The notes under the pieces are model-generated. The model saw only the letters and a program-made list of their open reading frames with translations. It did no database searches and was not told where the DNA came from. From an uncultured Bacteroidota bacterium (GTDB lineage Bacteria; Bacteroidota; Bacteroidia; Bacteroidales; FEN-979): DNA of 43,893 nucleotides. The first letter of the stretch is position 1, and every line of letters starts with the position of its first letter. This document shows positions 33,975-42,826 of this stretch, piece after piece. The stretch is taken from positions 1-43,893 of the forward strand of contig CALCGJ010000289.1 in the NCBI GenBank assembly GCA_937900965.1, read 5' to 3'. The position numbers were made by a program, and so were the translations under genes.

Positions 33975-36746
33975 ATGAAGTTATTCCTGCTCATACACCT
34001 TCTGGTTTTTGGCAATCCTGCACAGGATAAAGATCCCGACAAATTGATTCCCTGTCACTTCAATGAAGTCCCTTTCACAGAATTCTGCGATTATATATAC
34101 CGTGAATCCAGTGTGAGGGTATATTTTCATGAATCCTGGGTCGAGGGGTTAAAGGTGACTATTGATGCCGACAACATCAGTGTCCTTTCAGCAACGGAAA
34201 TGGCCCTGAAGGGAACAGGGCTCGAAGTATCAGTCTGGAATGACAACTTGATTGTAATGCCTGGTGAAATACTTCCTGCGGAGTTGCCCCGTTTTGAGAA
34301 CCGGCAGGTGCGTTCCGACAGCTCCTCTTCCGATTCCGGGGTGCTCACCCAGAGCGAAGAGCGTTACATCACCGGGAGAAAGGCAGATGTAATGCAAACC
34401 ATACGTGTTGGTAAACAAGGAGGAGTCGGGAGCCAATCAAGGGTCACAATTCGCGGCCGAATCACCGAACAACAAACCGGAGAGGCAGTAATTGGAGCAA
34501 CAATGTTCCTTGAAGAGACTAAAGCAGGTGCAGCTACTGACCAGAACGGATTCTTGAGCATGGTGGTAAAACCTGGTAGTTATACCGCAATTTTTGCTTT
34601 CATGGGTCTTGAGACAAAGAAATATTTACTCGAGGTTCTTTCCGAAGGGGATTTCAATATCGAGATGAAGAATTCGGCTATACAGATGAAGGAGGTGGTC
34701 GTGTTTGGTGACCGGCAGATGAATATCCGGTTCAAGGATCCCGGTCTGGAAAAGATCTCTGCCAAAGAGATTAAGGAGATCCCGATGATGATGGGCGAAC
34801 GGGATATCCTGAAAGTTTCGGAAATGTTACCGGGGATTGTCACAGTAGGAGAAGGTTCGGCCGGATTGAATGTCCGTGGCGGAAACTACGACCAGAATGC
34901 CTTCTTTCTCAATAGAATACCAATTTACAATACCGCTCACGTCTATGGCTTCTTTCCCGCTTTCAATGCCGATATAGTAAAAGATTTCTCCATATACAAA
35001 GGGCATATTCCCGCCCGGTACGGTGGGAGGCTCAGTTCTGTATTCAACATCATAGGCAGGCAGGGAAACCGAAAACGCTTCACAGCCCGTGGAGGGATCA
35101 GCCTTGTGGCTGCCAATCTTTCAGTGGAAGGCCCGATAAAAAAAGATACCAGCTCATTTCTTATCAGTGGTCGTTACCTCTACTCCGACTGGATCCTCCG
35201 TATGATCGATGACCCTGTGATCAGCACAAGTAAGGCGAGTTTCAACGACTTTTCAGCATCCTGGAACTACGATTTTCGTAAAAGCCAGTTATCCCTCTTT
35301 GTATACCATAGCCATGATGCATTCAAGCTCTCCGATATCAATGCTTATACCTATTCCAACAATGGAGCTTCGATCAATTTAAGCTATTTCTTCAACTCCT
35401 CCCTTCGTGCTGACTTCTCCGTAGCAGGCACTCAGTATGCTTTCAGCACCATTGATCAACAGGAAGCGCCCCTGGCTTTTGAACACTCATATCGTATTGG
35501 CGATTACCGGATGAATGCCGACTTTACACATAACCTTACCTCAAAGAATACCCTTCAATACGGAGCGGGCCTTACCTTTTACCAACTCGACAGGGGAACC
35601 GTTATGCCCTATGGCGAAGAATCGCTCAGAACACCAGTGGAACTTGGCCGGGATCAGGGAATCGAAAGTGCACTTTATATCTCCGATTCTCATGATCTTC
35701 TCCCCTGGTTGAACATTACAGCCGGACTCAGATTAACACTATTTAATCCGCTTGGGCCCAGAACAGTTTACACATATTACCCCGGCGCACCCAAAGACCC
35801 GCGATACATAAATGACACCCTGCAATTTGGTGACGGCCAGGCTATCAAATGGTATTTCGAGCCGGATATCCGGGCTGCACTGAATATGCGCACGGATGTC
35901 AACGGTTCGGTGAAGATCGCCTTCACGCAAATGCACCAGAACCTTTTCGTGTTAAACAATACCATCGCCCTTTCTCCGAATTCCCAGTGGAAACTCGCTG
36001 ATTACTATATTCCACCAGCCAGGAGCAACCAGATCTCTGCCGGAGTTTTCCGCACCTTTCCAACACTTGGATGGGAAGCTTCTGTCGAACTCTACTACAA
36101 ACGGACGGTCCATTACCCTGAATTCATCGACGGTGCGGATTTTCTTGGCAATCCACTTGTGGAAACCGCTGTTTTACCTGGCAACCAGAATGCTTACGGG
36201 GTAGAGTTCCTTCTTCGTCGCAGCGGCAGAAGACTGGAAGGATGGCTTGCCTATACCTATTCGCGCTCTATTGTAAAGGTTGATGGTGATCAGCCCTGGG
36301 AACGCATCAACAACGGACTTGCTTACCCTGCGAATTATGACATCCCTCATGTGCTGAATACAGTGGTCAGTTACCATTTCAGCCGCAGGTTGACCGCCTC
36401 CGGCGTCATTACCTACCAGACAGGCAAACCGGTGACATACCCTGTTTCAGTCTATTATATAAACGGCATCCCAAATGTGGATTATTCCAACCGAAACGAA
36501 TACCGCATCCCCGACTATTTCAGACTCGATCTCTCCCTGACCCTCGAGGGAAACCTCAGGAGGAATAAATTTCTTCACAATTCATTTGTTTTCAGTCTAT
36601 ACAATGTGACCGGAAGAGACAATCCATATTCTGTCTACTTCAAACTTGAAAATGGAAAAATTAACAGTTACCAATATTCAGTAATAGGTGTACCCATTTT
36701 CACGGTCACCTGGTTGTTCAAACTTGGGAATTATGCAGCGGATTAG
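33975..36746 (+). CDS. TonB-dependent receptor with STN and carboxypeptidase-like regulatory domains
   Basis: This outer-membrane transporter has about 923 residues. A short signal (MKLFLLIHLLVFGNPAQ) is followed by an STN-like domain (LIPCHFNEVPFTEFCDYIYRESSVRVYF, about residues 25-95), a linker, a carboxypeptidase-D regulatory-like domain (GRITEQQTGEAVIGATMFLEETKAG, about 157-240), the plug (ERDILKVSEMLPGIVTVGEGSAGLNVRGGNYDQNAFFLNRIPIYN, about 270-375) and a C-terminal barrel. STN domains usually signal to a FecR anti-sigma factor, but no FecR or ECF sigma gene is in the window. It overlaps the DUF4249 gene by 14 nt. The substrate is unknown; no SusD partner is present. Confidence 0.94.
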   Translation: MKLFLLIHLLVFGNPAQDKDPDKLIPCHFNEVPFTEFCDYIYRESSVRVYFHESWVEGLKVTIDADNISVLSATEMALKGTGLEVSVWNDNLIVMPGEILPAELPRFENRQVRSDSSSSDSGVLTQSEERYITGRKADVMQTIRVGKQGGVGSQSRVTIRGRITEQQTGEAVIGATMFLEETKAGAATDQNGFLSMVVKPGSYTAIFAFMGLETKKYLLEVLSEGDFNIEMKNSAIQMKEVVVFGDRQMNIRFKDPGLEKISAKEIKEIPMMMGERDILKVSEMLPGIVTVGEGSAGLNVRGGNYDQNAFFLNRIPIYNTAHVYGFFPAFNADIVKDFSIYKGHIPARYGGRLSSVFNIIGRQGNRKRFTARGGISLVAANLSVEGPIKKDTSSFLISGRYLYSDWILRMIDDPVISTSKASFNDFSASWNYDFRKSQLSLFVYHSHDAFKLSDINAYTYSNNGASINLSYFFNSSLRADFSVAGTQYAFSTIDQQEAPLAFEHSYRIGDYRMNADFTHNLTSKNTLQYGAGLTFYQLDRGTVMPYGEESLRTPVELGRDQGIESALYISDSHDLLPWLNITAGLRLTLFNPLGPRTVYTYYPGAPKDPRYINDTLQFGDGQAIKWYFEPDIRAALNMRTDVNGSVKIAFTQMHQNLFVLNNTIALSPNSQWKLADYYIPPARSNQISAGVFRTFPTLGWEASVELYYKRTVHYPEFIDGADFLGNPLVETAVLPGNQNAYGVEFLLRRSGRRLEGWLAYTYSRSIVKVDGDQPWERINNGLAYPANYDIPHVLNTVVSYHFSRRLTASGVITYQTGKPVTYPVSVYYINGIPNVDYSNRNEYRIPDYFRLDLSLTLEGNLRRNKFLHNSFVFSLYNVTGRDNPYSVYFKLENGKINSYQYSVIGVPIFTVTWLFKLGNYAAD

Positions 36747-37890
36747 AAATATCTCACTCATATTAAGTATGTTGCTGCTATTCGCTTGTATCAAGCCCTA
36801 TGATCCGATGATTGAAAGCAATGTTGAGAAAAAGTATGTTGTGTCGGGAAGGATAACAGATAAAGAGGGATGGCAACAGGTAGAGATTTCTCTCTCCTCC
36901 CCAATTGAATCCCCGGAGTACATCCCGGTATCGGGTTGCTATGTAATAATCCGGGACAATTTGGGCAACATGTTTTCACTCACTGAATTCGAACCGGGGA
37001 AATACCGGGTTTGGGTTGGCCAGGAATACTTTATACCCGGTGTTTCATACCAGGTGAAGGTTGTAACACGTGATGGAGAGGAACTGGAATCAGGGTTCGA
37101 TGAGATGCCAAACGGCCCTCCGCTGGATTCTGTATACTATTCCCTTGAAGATGCTCAGATAAATAATTCCGGAGCATTCGTAACGGGTATGCAATTTTAT
37201 GTGAATCTTAATGCTGAAGGTAATTTTAGTCAATTCTACAAATGGGATGTTGTAGAGACCTGGGAGTACACTGCCGCCCACGCTCTGGAATATTACTATG
37301 ACGGCACCCTGAATGAGGTTGATCCCCCTGATTCTACAAATTATGTTTGCTGGAAAACCAACCTGGTGGAAAATGTCTTTACCATTTCCACGAAGAGCCT
37401 TGCTCAAAATATTTACAATAAATACCCTTTGCAATTTGTTGACGGGCACCGCAGTTCACGCCTGGGGATCCTTTACAGCATGTTGGTTCAGCAGCTTGCT
37501 TTAAGCGAGGGAGCTTACAATTATTGGGAGCAACTGCGAATCAACAGCAATGAACAAGGTGGACTCTATGAAAAGCAACCCCTTGCCATCAAAGGCAATA
37601 TACTGAACATGAGCAATCCGGAGAAAGATGTACTGGGCTATTTTTATGCTGCATCAGAATCGTCCAGAAGATATTTTTACAAGGATGTCGAAGGGATCAC
37701 TCTGGATTTCTACAATTATTGCTCGGAAGAGGGCCTTGGACAATTTGGGTGGAAAGAGTATTACTGGTGGCAATATCCTGTTTACTATTATTTTAATGAA
37801 ATGGGATTATTAAGAGTGTTGAGCCCGTTTTGTATCAATTGTACGCTGTTGGGCGGTACAACTGGGAAACCCGTTTTTTGGCCAAATTAA
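36733..37890 (+). CDS. DUF4249 domain-containing lipoprotein
   Basis: The ATG at 36733 gives 385 residues with a lipoprotein signal (MQRIRNISLILSMLLLFAC) and the DUF4249 start CIKPYDPMIESNVEKKYVVSGRITDKEGWQQVEISLS. A second block, YFIPGVSYQVKVVTRDGEELES, is typical of the family. DUF4249 proteins usually stand directly after a TonB-dependent receptor in Bacteroidota, as here with a 14-nt overlap, and are thought to be surface or periplasmic partners. The C-terminal part is rich in Tyr and Trp. No enzymatic motif is visible. Confidence 0.92.
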   Translation: MQRIRNISLILSMLLLFACIKPYDPMIESNVEKKYVVSGRITDKEGWQQVEISLSSPIESPEYIPVSGCYVIIRDNLGNMFSLTEFEPGKYRVWVGQEYFIPGVSYQVKVVTRDGEELESGFDEMPNGPPLDSVYYSLEDAQINNSGAFVTGMQFYVNLNAEGNFSQFYKWDVVETWEYTAAHALEYYYDGTLNEVDPPDSTNYVCWKTNLVENVFTISTKSLAQNIYNKYPLQFVDGHRSSRLGILYSMLVQQLALSEGAYNYWEQLRINSNEQGGLYEKQPLAIKGNILNMSNPEKDVLGYFYAASESSRRYFYKDVEGITLDFYNYCSEEGLGQFGWKEYYWWQYPVYYYFNEMGLLRVLSPFCINCTLLGGTTGKPVFWPN

Positions 37891-37891
37891 C

Positions 37892-39583
37892 ATGAAAAGA
37901 GCTTTTTTTCCATATTATGTTGCGTTGTTTACCCTGCTATCAGTTTGTTCAGGGCTGAAATCGCAAGATCTTTTTGTCGATAATGCAAAGGAAAGGATTG
38001 AGGTTTGCACTGACCGGACCATGTATGCTTCCGGTGAAAAAGTATTCTTTTCCACGATTCTCTTTAATGAACAGGATTCTCTTGCTGAAGAATTCAGCCG
38101 AATTCTTTATTGTGAACTAATCACACCTGCAGGGAACAAGATCGCAGGCGGAAAATATCTTCTGAAGAACTCCTCAGGTCAAGGATGTCTGGTAATTCCG
38201 GAAGAAGCCATCTCGGGCATCTATTTCCTGAAGTTTTATACACGCTTCATGAGAAATAACAGTACAGATGACTATACATACACCATGTTGAAGATCATCA
38301 ATCCCTTTAAGACAGAAGTGCTTGCCGGGAGTGACATTGTTGACACAAAAGCTATCGCCGGGAACAACCCGGGAGTACGTGTGGGTAATCAGGCTCTGAA
38401 GATTATATCCGACAAAAACACCTTCTCACCCCGTGACGAGATCCGATTACATATACACGTGAACCCGGTGAATAAAGTGCGTGAGAAGCTTTGCATGTCC
38501 GTTATCCCTGAATCCACGTATGAAGATCCGTTGGTGACTGATAAAAACAAACTGAATCCTGCTGAAACCCAGGTCTATTTTCCGGAAACGCGGGGTTTAT
38601 CACTATCAGGGCAACTAATAGGAACAGAATCAGGTAACCCGATCCCTTTTTCCAACGTAAATCTATCCATCATCGGCGACAAGGATATTCTGGTGATACG
38701 CACCGATTCCTCCGGGAGATTCTTTTTCGCTCTGCCAGACTATACTGGCAAGAAAGACATCTTCCTTTGTGCCAGCGACCTACCTGACATCAAACCTGAA
38801 GTACTCATCGACAATGATTTCTGTTCCAAACCGGTAAATCTTCCTTCTCCCCTCTTCACATTGAATGAAGATGAGATGAAAGCAGCTTATAAACTTGTCG
38901 TTAATTCCAGGATAACTACTATGTTCCGGGAGGAAACTATGACAAATAAAGCTCTGGAAGAAGAGCTTCCTACATCATTCTTTGGAGAGCCCACTGATGT
39001 GTTTATCATGGAGAAATACATCGACCTGCCCACACTCGAGGAATATTTCTCTGAATTACCGGTAATGCTGAAATTGAGAAAGGTTAATGGTAAAAAACAA
39101 TTCAGGTTTTACACTACCCAGAATGAGATGTCATTCTATGCTCCACTTATTCTGGTCGACTGGGTTGCAGTGACTGATATTACAAAAATTCTTGCTATGT
39201 CGCCCCTTGACATTGAACGGATTGAAATCGTAAATTCTCTGTATGTAAAAGGGAACATCCTCTATGGCGGGATCATCAGCTTTGTGTCGAAGAAAAATGA
39301 TTTTGCGGGCATCGACCTGCCAACATCAGGTACATTTGTAAATTACAGTTTTCTGGAAGATTGCACTAAGAGCATTCCAACGGCTCCTTCACATGCTAAT
39401 ATCCCCGATTCCCGCAACACAGTTTACTGGAACCCGGATGTTCAAACAAATGAAGATGGTTCAGCCGTTATTTCATTCCCGGCTCCGGATACACCGGGAA
39501 GCTATTTCATCCTGCTAAGAGGAATGAGCCTCACTGGTGAAGTGGTTTTAACGAAGAAAATGTTTGTTGTTTCAGACGAATGA
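37892..39583 (+). CDS. Exported MG2-like domain protein, function unknown
   Basis: This 563-residue protein has a signal peptide (MKRAFFPYYVALFTLLSVCSGLKSQ). It starts with a macroglobulin MG2-like strand pattern, KERIEVCTDRTMYASGEKVFFSTILFN, and SGIYFLKFYTRFMRN. A second carboxypeptidase-regulatory-like module (LSLSGQLIGTESGNPIPFSNVNLSI) lies in the middle. A plug-like segment (LDIERIEIVNSLYVKGNILYGGIISFVSKKN) resembles TonB receptor plugs. The C-terminal WNPDVQTNEDGSAVISFPAPDTPGSYFI is alpha-2-macroglobulin-like. No thioester motif is present. It begins 1 nt after the DUF4249 stop, and is clearly part of the receptor operon. Confidence 0.85.
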   Translation: MKRAFFPYYVALFTLLSVCSGLKSQDLFVDNAKERIEVCTDRTMYASGEKVFFSTILFNEQDSLAEEFSRILYCELITPAGNKIAGGKYLLKNSSGQGCLVIPEEAISGIYFLKFYTRFMRNNSTDDYTYTMLKIINPFKTEVLAGSDIVDTKAIAGNNPGVRVGNQALKIISDKNTFSPRDEIRLHIHVNPVNKVREKLCMSVIPESTYEDPLVTDKNKLNPAETQVYFPETRGLSLSGQLIGTESGNPIPFSNVNLSIIGDKDILVIRTDSSGRFFFALPDYTGKKDIFLCASDLPDIKPEVLIDNDFCSKPVNLPSPLFTLNEDEMKAAYKLVVNSRITTMFREETMTNKALEEELPTSFFGEPTDVFIMEKYIDLPTLEEYFSELPVMLKLRKVNGKKQFRFYTTQNEMSFYAPLILVDWVAVTDITKILAMSPLDIERIEIVNSLYVKGNILYGGIISFVSKKNDFAGIDLPTSGTFVNYSFLEDCTKSIPTAPSHANIPDSRNTVYWNPDVQTNEDGSAVISFPAPDTPGSYFILLRGMSLTGEVVLTKKMFVVSDE

Positions 39584-39602
39584 TAAAGATAACCGGATTT
39601 TC

Positions 39603-40664
39603 TCAGAGCTCTATCTTCAGCCGCTCCCCGGTTCCGATTTTAACATTACTAACTGTATACGCGAGCGTTTGCCCTCCCTCCTTTCTTATCCGTACCACAA
39701 TGTAAGCCCGGGGTTGCAATTCAATACTTTTGGGAGCATCAGGATTTACCCCATCAGTGAGATAATACGGAATGTCGGAGAGATTTTCTATTCTGTAATA
39801 ATTGTAGGATGAATCTTCGTAAACTGCACCGGTACGTTTCAGGCAGGAACTTACAAACGGTGCAGCATACTCTATCTTACCGGCCAGTGTATCGCCATAC
39901 CATACAAGTGTCCGCCCCAGAAAGAGAGCCTCCTTCAACTCTCTTTCATTCCTCTCTCTCGCAAAAACCAATGTCATTGCCCTGTGGGAATCAGAGGAAG
40001 ATGACAGAACTTCGGCTGTTGTTCCATGGATATCCGTATTCCCGGTAATAGCCAGATTGGCATCAATACACCACTCCATAACACCGGGATAAAAGACCCC
40101 GTCATTGAAAATCTCAATGCCATGCAACCATCCTTTTTCAATCAACTCATGGTGAATATCCATCATCCTGGCTATCCCGTCAGGTTGCTGTGCTTTCCAT
40201 CCCGGATGGTTCCACTGAACGAATGCTCCTTCGTTCACTGCTTTCTCGATTACAGCCAGAAATGTTGTATCTTCAAATGTGATGGAGTCGGGCAAAAAAA
40301 GGAGGTTGAGATGGCCGGGCGGCATCTTGCGCGTTATCTCAGTTCCCCGAATCAGGATCAGATCCCTCCTCTCCGTATAGTTTTTGGCAATTGCAAAGGC
40401 TGAATTATCTTCTCCTTTGACATACTTTTTATGCGGCAGATACTCGAGATGATCTGTGAGGGCAATCGCATCCAGACCATCCTGAACAGCTTCCCTCACT
40501 CTGAAAGTGGGCCATACCTCACCATCTGAAAATACAGTATGAGAATGAAAATCGCATTTCAGGGTAACATAACCGGGGATCTCACCAGTATGGATCAGGC
40601 GTCCCTGAGCAAACAGGCTGCATCCCAAAAAAATAAAAACAAGAGATAGAAGGTGACGTTTCAT
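39603..40664 (-). CDS. Exported PHP-domain phosphodiesterase (Sb-PDE family)
   Basis: This 353-residue protein has a signal peptide (KRHLLSLVFIFLGCSLFAQ) and a PHP metal-dependent hydrolase domain: CDFHSHTVFSDGEVWP, AIALTDHLEYLPHK, RGTEITR, VQWNHPGW and GNTDIHG. These supply the His and Asp ligands for a multinuclear metal centre. It matches the Sb-PDE group, proposed to be periplasmic phosphodiesterases. A small beta domain closes the C-terminus. It converges on the envelope operon with a 19-nt gap. Two 10-bp direct repeats lie just upstream. Confidence 0.9.
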   Translation of the reverse strand: MKRHLLSLVFIFLGCSLFAQGRLIHTGEIPGYVTLKCDFHSHTVFSDGEVWPTFRVREAVQDGLDAIALTDHLEYLPHKKYVKGEDNSAFAIAKNYTERRDLILIRGTEITRKMPPGHLNLLFLPDSITFEDTTFLAVIEKAVNEGAFVQWNHPGWKAQQPDGIARMMDIHHELIEKGWLHGIEIFNDGVFYPGVMEWCIDANLAITGNTDIHGTTAEVLSSSSDSHRAMTLVFARERNERELKEALFLGRTLVWYGDTLAGKIEYAAPFVSSCLKRTGAVYEDSSYNYYRIENLSDIPYYLTDGVNPDAPKSIELQPRAYIVVRIRKEGGQTLAYTVSNVKIGTGERLKIEL

Positions 40665-40684
40665 AATGTGACTCCTCTGTAATG

Positions 40685-40714
40685 GTAAATCGAATGAGTA
40701 TTGAGTAAATCGAA
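40685..40714. promoter_or_regulatory. Two GTAAATCGAA direct repeats, 20 bp apart (operator candidate)
   Basis: Exact 10-bp copies at 40685-40694 and 40705-40714 have a 20-bp period, two helical turns. They lie 20-50 bp upstream of the PHP phosphodiesterase ATG, as expected for an activator or response-regulator site. No clear TAnnTTTG box was found beside them. Confidence 0.5.
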
Positions 40715-40849
40715 GAAACGAATTTAAACTTTTCTTTGTTTAAAACCCAAAATCAAAAAATTTCTCAGGTAGTCACACATAATGACGTGGTACGAAGGTG
40801 ATAATTGCTATGATGGCAATTGGCACCGCCGAGCTCAGCTTCGCTTCAG

Positions 40850-40912
40850 TTCATGCGCATTCTATGGCAATTCATGTGCAATCCATGTGCAATCTATGGC
40901 AATTTATGGCAA
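40850..40912. repeat. 10-11-bp tandem repeat, core ATG(T/G)GCAA, about six units
   Basis: Units TTCATGCGCA, TTCTATGGCAA, TTCATGTGCAA, TCCATGTGCAA, TCTATGGCAA and TTTATGGCAA follow one another and end 5 nt before the LytTR gene stop codon. The rest of the 253-bp gap (40665-40849) shows only the direct repeats at 40685-40714 and no gene. Confidence 0.8.
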
Positions 40913-40917
40913 TTCTT

Positions 40918-41679
40918 TTACAGCTTCAACGCTTCCTTCAGCACCTTATACCCCGATGTGCTCGCTCTCAGACTGGCCCCATCTTTCATCAACACAGCGT
41001 AACTCTCTTTGTCATAATATTCAAGTTTATCCATGAAATCAATGTTGATGATTGTGGAACGATGGATCCGTATAAACCTTGCAGGATCCAGATGCGTTTC
41101 AAAATATTTCATGGTCTTCTCCTTCAGAAACTTGTCCTTCTCAGTGTGGATAGTCACGTAATCGCCATCAGCTTCAATATACCTGATATCCTGCACCGGT
41201 ATCACATGCACTTTATGCCTGATCTTAACCGCTATCCTGGCCAGAAGATCTGGTTGCTCGTCAATCGCATCCAGAATGCGTTTCACCGATTTAGTCTCCC
41301 GATTCCCGGAACCCAATCCGTTTAATGCCTTTTCCACTGCCTTGGCGAACCGGTCCCTTGAATAAGGTTTCAATAAATAGTCAATGGCATTCATCTCAAA
41401 CGCTTTGATAGCAAACTGATCAAAGGCCGTACTGAAGATGATCAGGGGTGGATCATCCAGCAGGTCCAACAGTTCAAACCCGGTTAATTTTGGCATCTGA
41501 ATGTCGAGAAAAATAAGATCTGGCTTCAACTCCTGTATCGCCTTCAGTCCTGAGAATCCATCCGAAAACTCTCCTGCTATCTCAAGGCTGGGATACTCCT
41601 TCAGGTAATCCCGGATAATCAGCCGGGCAGGAGGTTCATCATCAATGATCAGAACATTGTATTTGTCTTCTTTTGTCAT
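40918..41679 (-). CDS. LytTR-family response regulator
   Basis: This 253-residue protein has a receiver domain (VLIIDDEPPAR, phospho-acceptor Asp59 in LIFLDIQMP, Lys in YLLKPYS) and a C-terminal LytTR DNA-binding domain (about residues 150-253: VIPVQDIRYIEADGDYVTIHT, FIRIHRSTIINIDFMDKLEYYDKESYAVLMKDG). It is the partner of the LytS-like kinase encoded upstream, from which it is separated by 89 nt that contain a heptamer repeat. LytTR proteins bind paired direct repeats; the repeats at 40685-40714 are a possible local target (inference). Confidence 0.95.
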   Translation of the reverse strand: MTKEDKYNVLIIDDEPPARLIIRDYLKEYPSLEIAGEFSDGFSGLKAIQELKPDLIFLDIQMPKLTGFELLDLLDDPPLIIFSTAFDQFAIKAFEMNAIDYLLKPYSRDRFAKAVEKALNGLGSGNRETKSVKRILDAIDEQPDLLARIAVKIRHKVHVIPVQDIRYIEADGDYVTIHTEKDKFLKEKTMKYFETHLDPARFIRIHRSTIINIDFMDKLEYYDKESYAVLMKDGASLRASTSGYKVLKEALKL

Positions 41680-41716
41680 AGGCCGTTATATATTTTTGTT
41701 TGTACGAAAAAAAAAC

Positions 41717-41766
41717 TTGATCCTTGATCCTTGACCCTCGACCCTCGACCCTTGACCCTCTCCCCT
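41717..41766. repeat. Heptamer tandem repeat (GGRTCRA family, minus orientation)
   Basis: The reverse strand reads GGGTCAA GGGTCGA GGGTCGA GGGTCAA GGATCAA GGATCAA in register. It fills most of the 89-nt gap between the kinase stop and the regulator start. It is the same family as 29906-29961. Confidence 0.88.
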
Positions 41767-41768
41767 GT

Positions 41769-42818
41769 CTATTCCGGTATTCTCAATCTCACATAAAACC
41801 TGTTTCCATCCTTCCATGTTTTCAGTAAGTCATTCCGGAGATAGGTCAGCCTGAGCCGCTCACTGATGTTGTTTAATCCCACTCCGGCCCCTATCCGGGG
41901 AATGGCATCCGGGTCAAAATCATTCACAATGTTGATTTCCGTATAACCGGGCTCTACCCTGCACTCTGTTTCAATACGAACCTGATTCGTACTTTCATAA
42001 ACTCCATGTTTGACTGCATTCTCATAAAGTGGCTGTAGCAACATCACAGGGATCTGCTGGTCCAAACAATTATCACCGACTTGAAGTTCGTAGACAAGTT
42101 TCTCCCCAAACCGGATCTTTTCGATCTCAAGATATCTCTTAATATTTTCGAATTCAATGGAGAGAGGAGTCATACTGTCGGCACCTGATGAGACCGAATA
42201 CCGGAGGAAATCCGACAACTTGATCACCATGTCCCGGGCTTTTTCCGGATTACTCACTGTTAGTGAACTGATTGAATTCAGACTGTTAAAAAGGAAATGA
42301 GGATTAATTTGCGATTTTAACATATTCAATTCAGTCTCTTTCAACAGGGTATTTAATCGTGCTTCCATTTTCAGTTTCTCCTGGAGGTTATAATTGTATA
42401 TCAGCAGGTAGAAGGTGAGCCCAACCAGAATATAAAGCAGGAGACCGCTGATTAGTCTGACCGGAATCGATATCGATAAAAAATCGTTGTAAACAGTTTG
42501 GTCCTGGAACATCAGGGAGAGAATGGAGTATCCTCCACCGAACCATATCACGATGATCAGAACAAGAGATGTAATATGGTTAAAGACAACATTGAAGCGG
42601 TTCTTACTGGTCGGCGTAGTGTAACGTACAACAAACCACACTGGCAGGCATATCACTGCAAAAAGCAGGTTGAAGACCAGGCTGTCGGCCATAGCTATCT
42701 CAATAGGGAAATGATATTGAAAATATAGAATGATAAACTGGATCCCAGCCAGGATAATCCAGATCCCGAAATAGATAATGATAGCTTTTGTGTTTTGAAA
42801 TACAGGATGCTGCATCAA
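41769..42818 (-). CDS. LytS-like sensor histidine kinase (HisKA_7TM-lacking, PF06580 type)
   Basis: This 349-residue kinase has four predicted membrane segments (about residues 10-32, 45-65, 82-103, 118-140) and then a cytosolic His-kinase domain. The phospho-acceptor His174 lies in QINPHFLFNSLNSISSL. The ATPase part has MLLQPLYENAVKHGV (N box) and GAGVGLNNISERL (G box). No separate sensor domain is visible, so the signal is probably read in the membrane or from the LiaF-like neighbour encoded 8 nt upstream. It pairs with the LytTR regulator. Confidence 0.94.
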   Translation of the reverse strand: MMQHPVFQNTKAIIIYFGIWIILAGIQFIILYFQYHFPIEIAMADSLVFNLLFAVICLPVWFVVRYTTPTSKNRFNVVFNHITSLVLIIVIWFGGGYSILSLMFQDQTVYNDFLSISIPVRLISGLLLYILVGLTFYLLIYNYNLQEKLKMEARLNTLLKETELNMLKSQINPHFLFNSLNSISSLTVSNPEKARDMVIKLSDFLRYSVSSGADSMTPLSIEFENIKRYLEIEKIRFGEKLVYELQVGDNCLDQQIPVMLLQPLYENAVKHGVYESTNQVRIETECRVEPGYTEINIVNDFDPDAIPRIGAGVGLNNISERLRLTYLRNDLLKTWKDGNRFYVRLRIPE

Positions 42819-42826
42819 TAGCCCTG

